DNA from: Staphylotrichum longicolle
Taxonomy: Eukaryota; Ascomycota; Sordariomycetes; Sordariales; Chaetomiaceae
Direction of reading: 5' to 3'
Assembly: GCA_019096155.1 (NCBI GenBank)
Contig: JAHCVI010000003.1
Coordinates: 3,410,001 to 3,474,000, forward strand
DNA: 64,000 nucleotides
Position 1 is the first letter of the stretch. Each line of letters starts with the position of its first letter. A program made the translations under genes and the position numbers. Shown one piece after another: positions 22,827-34,614 of this stretch. The notes beneath the pieces were generated by a model, which was given only the letters and a program-made list of their open reading frames with translations, made no database searches and was not told the origin of the DNA.

Positions 22827-23826
22827 CCATCCACATCTTTTTTCCTCGTGAGGTAGGTTCTTTGTCCTTTCTTTTCCTTGATCAAGGTCTACTTTTTTAA
22901 AGTCAGCGGCGCTCAAACTCTCTCATCTCCGCACCCGGTTTCCGTAAATCAAGGTCTCCCTTTGTCTACATGTCTGCCCTCCGCCTGTTGCCTGTCCACT
23001 AAACCTCAATCAAGTCAGGTCAACACCGTCCATTTCTAGCAAGTCAACCACGTGCTCACACGAGCGATCATGTAATTCGTCGACAGGCATGATGGAACTT
23101 GGGGTGAATGTCCCCTCTGTATCAATCTCGAGAGACTTGCTCATCCCGCAGAACCTAGCTCCTCAATATGTTGCTGAAGAGGCAAATTGTGCATTGTTAT
23201 GGCCACCTTCTTCCCCCATTTCCCACCTCGCCCATCTCAAAGCAAGATAGCCACGCCCCCATCTTGTTCATTTCCCTGGTCGAAGCCAGGCAGCCAGCAA
23301 AAGGTATCATGCCAAGGATCAACTAGGTCTCCCCCTCCATCAGACACAGTCCAGGGATCTGGACCGAAATAGGAGAAAGAAAAAGATGCATAGAGATGCC
23401 CATCTCATCTAAGTGCAATTGTTTGTTTGTTCCACCGCATCTCAACCCACCCCGTCCATCCAGCCACCCACCTCCCAAAAAAACGCCTGTTTGCCATTTC
23501 CTCCGTTCCAGAAATGTTGCCTCAGAAATCCGCCGCCTCCCCGCCCAAGCAAAGCAAAAGAGCAACGCCTGCCAGGTAACAAGAGTGCCTGATTATAACC
23601 ATGATTGTGTGGTGCCAAATAAAACCTCACTCCGCCTTCAGAATCCGAGTGACGTAGAATGCCAGCCCAGCAAACCTTGCTCCGCCATCCATCCATCCGC
23701 CCATGAAACTCCCCACCGTCTAGCCCATGTAATGCGCCGCATGCCTCGCGGTATGGAAAGAGTATTTGCAAGGGGAGAAAAAAAGAGGCAACAGGGCCAA
23801 AGGGGAAAAAAAAAAGACAAAAGAAA
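22827..23826. other. Gene-free spacer
   Basis: Lies between the tRNA and the 3' end of the cohesin-loader gene, and probably includes that gene's 3' UTR. No coding signal. Confidence 0.5.
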
Positions 23827-26800
23827 TCAAAACCAATCCGCATCCCCATCGAGATCCTCCTCCGCCACCTGCACCGCCTCAACACTCTTCCTCGGCCTGC
23901 CCCTCTTCTTCGGCTGCTGCGACCCGGACCGCGCCCTCTTCTTCTTCGGCCCCGCACCGCCCTGCGCCTTCCTCTTCCGCCCCCTGCCCCCCGAGGGCGG
24001 CTCGTCATCTAGCCTGTCCTCTCCTCCACTCTCCGCAAACTCCCCTTCCTCGCCGTTGCCGCCGCCGTCCATGTCCATGTCCTCGTCCTCCTCGGCGGGG
24101 ACGAGAAACTCCTTGTCGACGTTCATGAGCTCCACAAAGGCCTTGCACGTGGCCTTCATGCGCTCGCGGTCGGCGAGCGCCGTCATGATCGTGCCGATCT
24201 CCTCCCAGACCTTGTCGCCGGTGATGCCCTGGACCTTGACCGGGGTTTTGCTGAGATCCTTGGACTGGATTTTGCCCTTGCTCTCGCGGCGGTTGGCGGT
24301 ACCCATGCCGTAGAGTCGGCGGAGGAAGGTGCGGACTTCCCACACGGCAAGGAGGATCATGGACGCGGCCGTGAGCTGGCGCAGGCGAGGGAGGTCGATG
24401 GTGGCCTCGAGTTGGTGGATTTGGGCGGCTTCGAGCTGAAGTTGGGCGGCCACCTGCTCGTCAATATCGGTGGGCTGGGGTTGGGAGGCTGGGGGCTCGA
24501 TGGCGTCCATGCGGACTTGGAAGACTTCGGACTCGATAGCCTGGGCCACGGTGGCGCCGGTCGAGGTGACGAGCTTTTCCATGGCGGAGACTATGCTGTG
24601 CAGCTCGCCGACCGTGACGTACTCGAAGAACACAAGGTTTTCGATGATGAACCGGGAATACTGGACGTGCGGCGGGAGCTCCTCGGATATGTCGAGCTTG
24701 GAGACGTCGAAGTCTACCTGCGTGCAGAGCTTCTCAAGAAACTTCTGACGGTTCTTTGACTTGCTGATCTTGAGCACCTCCATCAACAAGTGGAGTTTGG
24801 GCGTGAACGGGTTCGCGGTAGCACCCCGTGGATCCTTGGCTATGTCTCGCTGGTACGCGAAGGCTGACTGGATGGCCTTGACGTACTCGCGCTCAACGAC
24901 CGTCTCATGCTTGCCATGAAGAGACTTGTGCTCGAGGAAGGCAAGCTCCGAAATGCGCGGGTTTGAAGAGGTCTCTAGCGTGATGAATGTGACGCCTGTC
25001 TCCTTTGGATGAACCAGACCCTGCCGGTTGATGCTGGCGAGTACCTCGACGGCGAGGAAGGCATGGTCGTCCTGGGTCGACGTCGCGATCCGCGTGATTT
25101 CCTTCAAGAACCGATGGGTCGTCGCGCTCGCCACGTCGTCGTAATTGGTACCCCCAATAACGGTGAGCTCGCGTTTTTTCTCAGACTTGGCGCCGCTGGT
25201 GGCAGGCGTTTCGGAGGCTTGCTCGGAGCGCTTCTCCTCGGTGAACAAAAACTCCTTGAAGGACCGCAGGATCATGGCCTCTAGAGCTGGGATTTGTTCG
25301 TCGAATACCTGCTGAAACGTGGTGTAAACGTTGGCAGACACATAGTTCCGCGGTGACGCCTGGCAAACCAAGCCAACCGAGTCAAGCGCCGCCTTGCGGA
25401 TATCCAAGGACTGGGAAGGGCCGGCAAACGGGACCACAACGTCGACCATGAGCTTCGACGCGGTCTCTCCGTTCCATTTGGGGAACGCCTGTTGGAACAT
25501 TTCCAGGTGGCTGTCGAGGTTGCAGTGTTTCCCAGCCATGCCGACGATGAGGGAGTACCGGTCAAACTGGCGCGTCCTGAGCTGATCAAGCGGCTCTCTC
25601 TGGCTCAAGATGCGCAACTTTTGGATGCCTGATAAGCTCGAGAGCACCAGTCTGGCGAGGTGTTGTGACGTGTCCAGCAACGTGCTGATAATCCAGAGGC
25701 ACGCCATGACGTCGTCGAGCAAAGCCCGTGTGACCTTGGATACCACGGGCAGCAACTCCTTGCGCACATCTGCGAGAAACTGGGCGTGTGCGCTTGATAG
25801 CTGGGGAAGAACCCTCCGGTAGATGACTACCACTGCTCTCGACACCGCTAGGTCCTCGCTGCTACTGATGCTCGTGATGTGGGGTTTCAGGAGGCGTAGC
25901 TGCTCGAAGGTGAAGAGGGCTGCTTCAGCCTTGGAAAAGATCATCAGAACTTGAAGCACGTCTCGTCCAGAAGGGGTGGAGGGGTCGTTCGAGTCGCCGT
26001 TGTCAACCAGGTCAAACATGCTGGCCACCAACTTCGTGCACACCTCCATGGATGCCTGTGCCGACTTTGACCCCGGGGCCAAAAGCGTCTGCAAAACCTT
26101 GTCGAGGACGTTCGCGACATTCCCTCGCTTGACCGTCTGGACCATGAGAGACACATGCTCTGAAAGGGAGATTTGCGACGCTGTCGAGTTTTCGCCGCTG
26201 TGAAAAGGTGCGAACCAGATCTCCTCGATCATCTGGCGGGCGAGATCCCTGACGCTTTCTTCCGGATCTTGAACGCGGTGGAGCAGGCCGCTAGCAATGG
26301 CGCTTCGGAGCATCCTGTTATTGTTGCGGAGATAGATGTCTTTTGCTAGCTTCATGGCTCGCTTTCGTACGCCTGGTCCGGCATCGGAAAACCTATCGAC
26401 AATGGTCTCGGTCATCCGCTCCTCCAGTGCCGGGCGCATGCCGATACACTTGCCGATGAGACCCAAGGCAGAGTCCCGGACCTGTGTGGACGAATCGTTG
26501 GAGCACCGCAGGATCATCTGGATGACCACCGAGTCCCCATCCAGGATCGATGGGTCGGTCTCCAGGACCTGGTTGATACTCTTCAAGCTCTTGCTCCTCA
26601 CTGTCGGTTGGTCACTAGCCATCGAGTTCAAGAGGATGTTCAAGATGGTGCTGAACGCTTCGCAAAGCTGGGATCGCAAGAGGGTGATCGAGTAGGACAG
26701 CTTGGCTTGGCTGGGGCTGACATCCTTGAACGAATACTCGCTGGCCAGCCACCGGCGGTCTTGAATCATTTCTCGGAGCCGGTACGCCAGCCGGCCCAGC

Positions 26801-29662
26801 TCTTGATCCCGCTCCCGGAAATCATCCTCGAAGGAATCGTAGCAAGCGCAGACCTTGGCACCCCAGTCAGATACGATGAAGGAGATGGCGCTCGCCAGAT
26901 GCGGGTCCTCAGAAAATCTGCTCTCAAGGTATTCGAGTGTTGCGCGATAGGGGCCTGTCCAGGCCACCATCTGCTCTGGGCGAGACTTAAGTTCGAGTGC
27001 TGAGGCTGCCAAATCGGAGAGAAACATTCCTAGCTCATCCGCATCCCTAGCATCCAAGGCACTCGCGGTTTTCCGGACGTGGCCGCGGAGCTTGGAGATG
27101 GCGGCACCCATGCTGCCCAACAGTTCAAGCGCCATATTCTTTGCCGGGACTCCAGACTTGTCGTTCTCAACCAGGTTGACCATCATGACCATGAGCAGCC
27201 GAAGAAGCAGCTCGGCAGCCGGCCAGTCCGGATTGTCCAAGCATGTCGTGAAGTCTTCGACAAAGAGGTCAAGAAGGTTCCGGTAAGGCGTGTCACCAGA
27301 CTTGGTCGACTTCAGTGCCCGGTTAACGATGAACTTGATGACATACGAGGCGTTCGCCTTGGCGGTGTCCAACAGCGGCGCTGCGATACCATCCAACTCC
27401 TGAATGGCGGTGGAGTGCTGCGATGTGGCATGGTCCTCGTCCTGAATAGTAAAAGAATCCAGCACGGTTCGTTGATGATCACCATTGGCTTCCTGACCTT
27501 CTTCGACAAGCAACCCGCTCAGCTGACCTTTTCCTTTTCCGTCATCAACCTTGCCGGCACTCGTCTGGACAAGGCGCATGATGAGAGCAGAGACAGTTGG
27601 GATGCTACTGCCATCGACCAGCTTGAACGTACGAGCTCGTCTCCCCAACGGAAGTTTCTCCAACGAGGTCAGGATCTCGTCAAATATCCCTTGGCGCTGC
27701 GAAGGATTCAGGAGGAAGATTTGCGAGAGCATGTCCATCGCCACCAAGCGGAATCCGTCAAACTTTTGCGTGTCAATGACGGAGTCCTTCTCAGTGTGGG
27801 CGGTTTCCATGAAGATGAGTCGCGAGGCAGCAAACTCCAGGGTGTTGGTGACGGTATCAGAGGTGTCGACTTTGGAAATCAAAGTCGACATGAGCGAAAA
27901 GAGTTTCTGACAGTCCGTAAAGAGAGAAATGATCTTCTTCTTGCTGGAAGAAATGGCCCTGAATAGCTCCGCCGTGTTCTGAGCACTTCTCAGTTCCACG
28001 ATAGGAATGACGACGCCGTCGATGAGGCGCTTGCACAGGTTGAGACACTGCTCAATCATATCTTCGGGATAGAGTTGCTTGTCCTCGCGACCACCGCACA
28101 TCATCCTCAGCGAAGTCCGGGCAGCCCGCATGGCCGTCTCGAGGATCGGGAGTTGCTGCAGCCACTGGTCAACTTCGGCGGCGCCCCACGACTCGTCAAC
28201 CTTGATCTCTTGTGACTCGACCTGTCTCAGTGCGCCCTCTGACAGCCGAAGTAGGCGAAGGAGGTGGTCCAGAGGAACCCTCTTGTAGCAGTTCAGTGAT
28301 ATGGCCCTCGCAAGCAGCGTTTGCGCTTTGGACTGGGCGACCGCGGTCAGTGTCGCATCATTGTCTGCAATGACCAGGACCATGTCGTTGCCATGCTGCT
28401 GTGCCAACGCGTGGTCTTCGGCCTGGAAGGCGTTGTGCAGGAAGACTCTCAATTCGTGAAGCGCCGCATCGGCTCTCTGGCGCATGTCCAGGCTGTCCCC
28501 ATAGTAGTCATCGCCGTCGATGCCCTCTCGCTTCCGCTTCTTTGCTGATAGATTCGTCGGTTCGTCGGACTCCTCAGGGACAAGTAAAAAATCATTCTTA
28601 TTGAATTTTGCGACACTGGGAAGTTCGATAGCTATTGCGTCATTCTGTGAAGATGAAGCCCCGTGTGGCGGGGCCTTGTTGAGGCTTTCCAGAACTGTTC
28701 CTTGCGGAGCATCGATGGCGCTCGGCGATGCCAACTGCTGTACTTGTTGCTGAGGATATGCGGGACCACCGGCTGGCGGGACGTAAGCCGGAATGTCCGC
28801 AATGTTCGCACTCGAAGGTTTGTTCAGGGCGGCGGCGGCTTCAAGCTGACTCTTAGTCGGCAAGACAATCTCGAACCGCGCTTTGTTTTGCACATGTGGC
28901 TGCCGACTTATCGGCGTAATGGGGCTCTCCTGCTTCACCTGTACCGGCTCTTTCTTGACCGTGAGGCTCTGTTTCGCCGGGATTGGAGTGCTCAACGCGT
29001 TCGCTTGACGGTCTGCGGCGATAGACGTCGGAGTATCGGGGGTCGGGTACCGGAAGGGTATCGCAGTCTGATCGTAAACCATCTTGGAAAAGGGCGTCAA
29101 GGAGGCGACGAGCGAAGGGGGTCTTGGAGTTTCCGAGGAGCTGGGAGAAGTCTTTGGGCCTGTCTTGAACTTGCTTGGGGCTGTCAGTAGGTTTCCCGAC
29201 CAACTCATGAACGGCGACATACAATTCAGGAACATTCCCACGCTCTAACAAGTGTTGAACTTGGCTAACTGCTTGTTGGAAGCGTTTAGAGGGATGGTTC
29301 TGGGCCGATGCCTCTTGGTTGAGTGTTGCGAAGTCGTGGCCGGGGACGAGGTCGGTGACTGGAGGCGCTGGCGAGGCCGAGCCTATTGATGGTGACGGAA
29401 GAATACCTGCGAATAAAGATGAAAAGTCAGAGTCTAAAAAGTTCCCCAAAATAATCGAAAGAAAAAAGTTGTGAATGCGCAGTCGTGGAAGCGTACCAGA
29501 GTCGAAGGGCGCGATGGCAGAAAACGGCGTGTAGGGGAGGGCCTCATAGAGAGTGAAGGGCCGAGTGAAGGCCATCGAGGGCGGCGGTTGTTGCCCTTGG
29601 GGCTCTGAATTTGAGACGCCGTGGGGAAGGCCATTGTACGTGTCTGGCATTGGGTCTGCCAT
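23827..29662 (-). CDS. SCC2: Cohesin loading factor Scc2/Nipped-B (Mis4)
   Basis: Large HEAT-repeat protein (about 1,914 residues) that, with Scc4, loads cohesin on chromatin for sister cohesion and genome organisation. Exon 1 is 29662-29497, the intron 29496-29407, then one long exon to 23827. The N-terminal 300 residues are mostly disordered with a likely Scc4-binding part (FQQAVSQVQHLL ... AVHELVGKP). The body shows alpha-helical repeats and the family hallmark near 26250-26600: SLKSINQVLETDP, MILRCSNDSSTQVRDSALGL, IVDRFSDAGPGVRKRAMKL. The C-terminus is acidic then basic (KKKRARSGSQQPKKRGRPRK), a likely nuclear localisation signal with an AT-hook-like GRPRK. Near 29105 the frame changes by +1 in a CCCTTTTCC run: RRLLDALF reads in one frame and KMVYDQTAIPFRYPTPDTP in the other. 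Start at 29662 is the first ATG of the conserved frame. It is divergent from RPA12, 594 bases away. Confidence 0.93.
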
Positions 29663-30193
29663 TGTTGAAAGCGTAAATCACGGTCGAGGACGGCACATGG
29701 CGGGACTGCCCCCCGAGTCTCGGCTCAACACACGTCGAATCGCTGCGCTTCCGTTCGCTCTTCGGCACCCAATGGTTATAGCAAGCTGCCGGCTGGGATT
29801 TGTTCCATGCGGCAGTTCTGCGTGTTTGGCGTGCCCTTGTGTTCTTTTGCGTCGTCGGGCACACGGTGGCCTTTGGTGTCCGTTCTTGTTGTGTCTGTTG
29901 TTGAGATGTCCGAAAGGGTTGTCGAGGTTCATCCCCAAGAAAGACCCACAGCAGCCTTGTGCCAGCGCCAAGCGGCCCGCCAAGGGCCATCCGTTTTCGG
30001 TTTCCACCAGGCCTCGATGGAAGCGTGCCTGGTGCATGGCTCGTGCTTTGCCGTCTGGGGTGGGATCCGCCGTCCCTGGCTGCAGGCTCCACTAAAATTT
30101 TGACGTGGGATGCTGCGCTGAAGAAATCCATTCGATGTTCGGGTCGAGATTCGAGCAACGATTTCTTGGGGCGCAACACTGTGCAAAGTGACC

Positions 30194-30232
<39 letters not shown>

Positions 30233-30256
30233 ACAGCAACAACGACAACTGACACC
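29663..30256. promoter_or_regulatory. Divergent promoter region of SCC2 and RPA12
   Basis: A 594-base gap between two opposite start codons, so it must hold both promoters. It contains the CAG/CAA repeat listed separately. I see no unambiguous TATA element. Confidence 0.6.
30194..30243 (+). repeat. CAGCAA microsatellite in the RPA12 leader
   Basis: Near-perfect (CAGCAA)n repeat ending 13 bases before the RPA12 ATG, so it is probably in the 5' UTR. It is not in frame with an upstream coding region. Confidence 0.8.
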
Positions 30257-30736
30257 ATGGCCGCGATTGGCTCTTTGATCTTCTGCACGGACTGTGGCAA
30301 CCTCCTGCCGGCGTCAAAGGGCAGCGAGAAGAACATTCTGCACTGCGACTGCTGCGGAGCGGAAAACAGAGGTTCGTGCTGGTCTGGTCCAACACAAACG
30401 GATGAAGACTTCGTTTCTGACTGGTGCAGACCATCCCTGGAGAACCGTGACAACAAGGACAAAGCCGTCAGACTTCCCCTCGGCGCTGCGGCAGAAACTC
30501 TCGACCGTGCAGACCGTCGAAAGGCACCAGGTCCAGACGGAGCGCATCGACGCAAACACCGAGTGCCCCAAGTGTGGAAAGATTGGCATCCGGTATTCGG
30601 AGGTACAGCAGAGGAGTGCTGATGAAGGCTCAACAATCATCTACAACTGCGACTGCGGTGAAAGGTGCGCGGTAATTGAGGTGAATGGCTGGTCTTTTAC
30701 TAACTTGTGGACTGCAGATGGTCTATGAACAACTGA
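30257..30736 (+). CDS. RPA12: RNA polymerase I subunit Rpa12 (A12.2)
   Basis: 122-residue Pol I subunit needed for termination and for TFIIS-like RNA cleavage of backtracked complexes in the nucleolus. Exons: 30257-30371, 30430-30664 and 30718-30736. The N-terminal zinc ribbon uses Cys10/13 (FCTDCG) and Cys30/33 (HCDCCG). The C-terminal ribbon has CPKCGKIGIRYSEVQQRSADEG, whose Asp-Glu pair forms the catalytic hairpin, and ends YNCDCGERWSMNN. The last cysteine pair is spaced C-x-C here, not the usual C-x2-C of this family and of TFIIS, which is odd. The start sits in a good context (GACACCATGG). Confidence 0.93.
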
Positions 30737-30864
30737 GGCCCCTGGCCATATGATGAAAGACGAAATCCGAAACCAAATCCCAGCGATCTATACCTGCGCC
30801 CCCGTGATATCAGGACGGTCTAATGCCATTTTAAAAGCCCCCCAACGCCGAAAAGCAACCCAAT

Positions 30865-31946
30865 TCAAGCAGACACCTTCGCCTCCGGGATGAGCGCATA
30901 CTCGGTCTCGTTGCTCTTCTCATAGTCGGCCATATCCAGAGCCACGATCACGCTCTCGCGGACAACCGCCTCCTTGTCGTGCAGGAACTTGAGCAAGGTC
31001 TCCTCGACGCCCTCCTCATCTCCGAGGCTGCCAAGGGCCTCGGCGGCCTCGTGGCGGACCATGCTGGCCTCCTCGGTGTTGCTCAGCGCGGCGGTAAGGG
31101 CAGGGATAGACGCCGGGTGCGACAGCTGGCCAAAAACAAATGCAATCTCGTGACGGAAGAGGGCGGAGGAGTCAGCGAAGCCCTCGGCGAGCGCCTTGAC
31201 AGCAGGCACAGCGGTGGGAAGGTCGGGCGGGGAGGCCAAGTCGCGGAGGGCAAACATGGCGCGGTATCTCTTGAACAGCGGGGCGCTCGTGTCCATCAGC
31301 GCCTTGCCCAGCTCCTCGACACTCTGCTCCTCCTGGCCCTGGGCCATCGGTGGCGCGGGATCGACCGAGGCAAAGTCACTGTAACAAAACCACCTTAGTT
31401 AGCATCGCACCCATCTTCAAGCATTCAAGATCCAAAATAAACAAACCTCTGCTTCAACTTCTCCGCCTTCCTCGCCTCCCCATTCTCCCACTCGATCCGA
31501 TCAATCGCGATCTCGCACGTCTCGGTCACCACCACCTCCTCCCCCTCGCGGTCCCTGAACCTCTTCAAGACGTCCAGGCTCGCCGCGTCGCCCAGCGCGC
31601 CCAGCGCCTCGGCCGCCTCGTGCCGGCACATGGCGTCCTCGTGCACGTCCTCCAGCACCGCCGTCAGGTAGGGGATCGCCGCGCCGCTGCCCGTCTGGCC
31701 CAGGCAGTAGGCCAGCTCGTGCTTGAGCAGCGCCGAGGGCGAGGCGAAGCCTGCCGCGATGGCGTCGATGGCCGCGAGCGACTCGGCCGAGGTGGCTGGG
31801 TGCTGCCGCGCGAGGTGCTTGAGCGAGAAGAGCGCGCGGAAGCGGACGGGGAGCGGGGTCGACTCGGCGGCGAGGGAGGCGCGGAGGGCGGCGATGGTGC
31901 CGAGCGGGGTGGTGGTGGTCTCTGGGGAGGTTGTTTCGGACGCCAT
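30865..31946 (-). CDS. LIA1: Deoxyhypusine hydroxylase
   Basis: 337-residue HEAT-like diiron enzyme that hydroxylates deoxyhypusine on eIF5A to finish hypusine. Exons: 31946-31447 and 31378-30865. All four His-Glu metal motifs are present and symmetric: LLKHELAYCLGQ and CRHEAAEALGALGD in the N-half, LFRHEIAFVFGQ and VRHEAAEALGSLGD in the C-half. Between them lies the variable linker containing the exon junction (KQR-SDFASVDPAPP). Length and architecture match the family. The 3' end lies 128 bases from RPA12 in convergent orientation. Confidence 0.95.
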
Positions 31947-32392
31947 TTTGTTTTGGTGTTTTCGTGTTTTGGGTGGAATTCTAGATTGGTGGCGTGGTTT
32001 GAAGTGTGTGTTGACCTGAGGAGTTGCTGTGGGTGGTGGTGGTGGTGGTGGTGGTGGTGGTCGGGAGACAGTAAAAGGTTGTGAAGCAGAGGGTTGGGAA
32101 TTTGGGTCTGGGCTGAGCGCGGCGGCCGACGATGGGACGACGGACTTTCGTACTGCGCGCCGAGACGCGGGGCTTTCAAAATTTTGGAGGGGTCCTTCTG
32201 GCTGATAACGATAAAGTACCTTCTGCGTAAACCCTAACCCTTCTATGTTGTTGCTGGGAAACGGGGTTCAGGGGAGGTCAACAACATGCGATGAGGGCAA
32301 AATGCAGGATCGTGTGGGCATTGACAGATCGTATTGGGCTATCTAGCCCTAAGAATGTTGTGTGAAGAGTCCGAATTCTCGTCAGATCCGTT
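31947..32392. other. Gene-free spacer with GGT repeat
   Basis: LIA1 upstream region and 3' flank of the Asteroid-like gene. It includes a short TAAACCCTAACCC stretch (32228-32240) that is too short to be telomeric DNA. Confidence 0.5.
32031..32061 (+). repeat. GGT microsatellite upstream of LIA1
   Basis: About ten GGT units (ACC on the LIA1 strand) some 85 bases upstream of its start codon, in the probable promoter or leader. Confidence 0.75.
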
Positions 32393-34250
32393 CTACTCCC
32401 CATTCCCAGACAGAAGATCGAAGGGGTTGTTGGAACGGGGTTTCGCGACTTTGGCGTCTCCTTCACTCGACGCCACAGCTTTCCTCTTCTTGGACTTCTT
32501 GCTGTCCTGTGGTCTTTGTATGGCTTTTATGAGGGAAACGGCATCCTCATATTCTGCGCAGAGACCCTCGAGGCATGCGAGCGCCCCTGACTCCCTCAAA
32601 GCCCGCAGTGTCTCTCCAAACGTCCGGATCGAAGGGAAGTTTGTCAACGGCGGAAGAGACGACAAGAATTGTGAAGCCTCTGACATTGTTGTTGACAAGG
32701 GTCGACTGTGACGTACCGAAACCTCGAGTGTCTGGCGGAGCATCCTCAGCGAGTAATATGTCGCTTGTGACAGCGCGAGGAAGTGAACGAAGTCCCAGGA
32801 GCAGGTATCCAGTTTCCCCTTGGCTGCTTGTCCCAAAACTTCTAGACTCACTGGGTAGCCTTTGCCGCGCTCCATGGTCATCAGGGTGTCCTGGTAAATA
32901 GCCAGCAATACCCAGAGAACGTCGGGGTTGCTGATGCCACTCTTGATGCTGGACAAAACTCCTAGCAGAGAGGTGCATAGTTCGTCCAGCTCGAGAAGCG
33001 GTGGGACGCTGACTTGTAAACCTGAAGATACAGATTGAAGTCTTCTCATCTCCGATACCGAGGGTATGCTGCTGCCTCGGATGGACTGCAGGACTGCGTA
33101 TGCCAGTCGTCTCAACGGCTTGCTCGCTTCCCAGGCACTCGTCCGGGATGGGCAGTCCAGGAGAAATGGCAGATACATTTCCAGCTCAGCTTCACCTGGA
33201 GGGCGAGGCGTTGGGTGTTGTTTCAAAACCGGGGTTGCATCCCCCGAGGTCCGGAAACTTCGAAGGACAACCTCAGAAACCCGTGGGTCAAGAGCAGGCA
33301 TTTCACCTGCTCCGAACCTTGGCGCAACCTCCGGTGAGAGATACTGCTCGATGAACTCGGAGTATTCTCCTCGAGATACTGAGACCGCCTCACTCCGCTT
33401 TGCTCTTTCAACCGCCTGTTCCAACGTTAGATGTGGATCTCTGCTGATCTCAAAAGCGAGATACTGAAGGCCAGTCTCTGGTCTGAGAGATAAGCGTCTG
33501 CAAATATCTGCCGGCCGGTATTGAGGAGCCACGAGTGTTTGTGTGTCGGTACCGGCGTCGATATCCGCCAGGAAGACAACACCGCCGGCTTCACCAAGAT
33601 CATGCACCAAGAGATCGGAATCCGACGTCAGGACCAATCCGCCATTTTCCCGCACGTCCTTGGCGCAAAACCCGTCCGCTTCTCCCGGGACCAGCTTTAC
33701 CAAGGAGTTGAATTTGGCCGAGTCCCTCAGAGCATCAATGACTGCAGGGACAAGAAAGGGCGGCGGCGGGGGTTTTGCTTTCTTTTCCATAAGCCATGAG
33801 TTCGGAAACAGGTCCACTTCGGCATTGGCTGCGTGCTGGGAATTGCCCCAGGGAACTTTTGCGGAAAATTTCGAGTGATACTTGGTCAGATCTCGGGAGG
33901 ATTTGATGAGTCGTTGCACCCTCTCATCGCGTTTGGAGCCTGGCAGGTAGCTGTCGAAATATAATGCGGAACTAGGAAAATTCGGTCAGTTTCAAGTGCC
34001 CAAAACTGGGGAACAGCGGACTTTACACTGAAAGACCACATGCTTGAATATGGTCAAGCCATGCGATGGCTGTTCTCCCCAATTGATCGTACGAAGGCTG
34101 CTCAAATGGACTGGTTTTGCGGCTCGTCCTCGAGCAAAGATTGAGGATGTGATATGCCAACGCCGGGCCATCCACGACCACTTTTCCGTGCTTCAAGGCG
34201 CACCTTTCGCCGTACGGTTCCAGGTGTCTCCTGAACTGAGGGATGCCCAT
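32393..34250 (-). CDS. Asteroid-like XPG/FEN-fold protein
   Basis: 600-residue protein with exons 34250-34027 and 33971-32393. The N-terminus MGIPQFRRHLEPYGE plus VVVDGPALAYHI is the XPG N-region of Asteroid-type proteins. After a variable stretch comes the XPG-I-like block with GEADGFCAKDV and LTSDSDLLVHD, retaining acidic residues that bind metal in flap nucleases. The C-terminal half is helical with no domain I can name, ending in a Lys-rich segment (DSKKSKKRKA) that may be nuclear. Whether it cleaves nucleic acid is unknown: the fold is recognisable, but the full set of catalytic acids of FEN1 is not obvious. Confidence 0.82.
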
Positions 34251-34614
34251 GTTTGGGGGACTTCACAATGGGTTGTTGGTTGAGAGAAGGGTCTTCTTTC
34301 CCGAGATCCTGACCAGTATCTGTAATTACAGATGTAATATTTCATTTGTGGATCTTGAAGTTACGAGTGAGCGCAATTTACATTCTGTAACTGACGCCCA
34401 AACCTCCAGGCTGCACTCACGGCCGCCGTCACTAAAAATAACATCAATGCTGCCTACCTTGTTGACACGACTTACACGTCGTTGGTTTCTGAACTATAAA
34501 ACATGAACAAGGTAGACGTCCAAAATACAGCCTGTAAAACAATAAAATTCTCCATCGCACCCCCTTCGTCGTGCTCCCGAACCTGCCACAGCCAAGAATA
34601 CTAAACTGACCGCC
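34251..34614. promoter_or_regulatory. Divergent promoter region
   Basis: 364 bases between the starts of the Asteroid-like gene (-) and the phosphoesterase gene (+). It is AT-richer than its surroundings; no specific element is claimed. Confidence 0.5.

Noticed and set aside
32228..32240. Telomere-like TAAACCCTAACCC
   Set aside because: Barely two units, inside an ordinary spacer; no tandem array.
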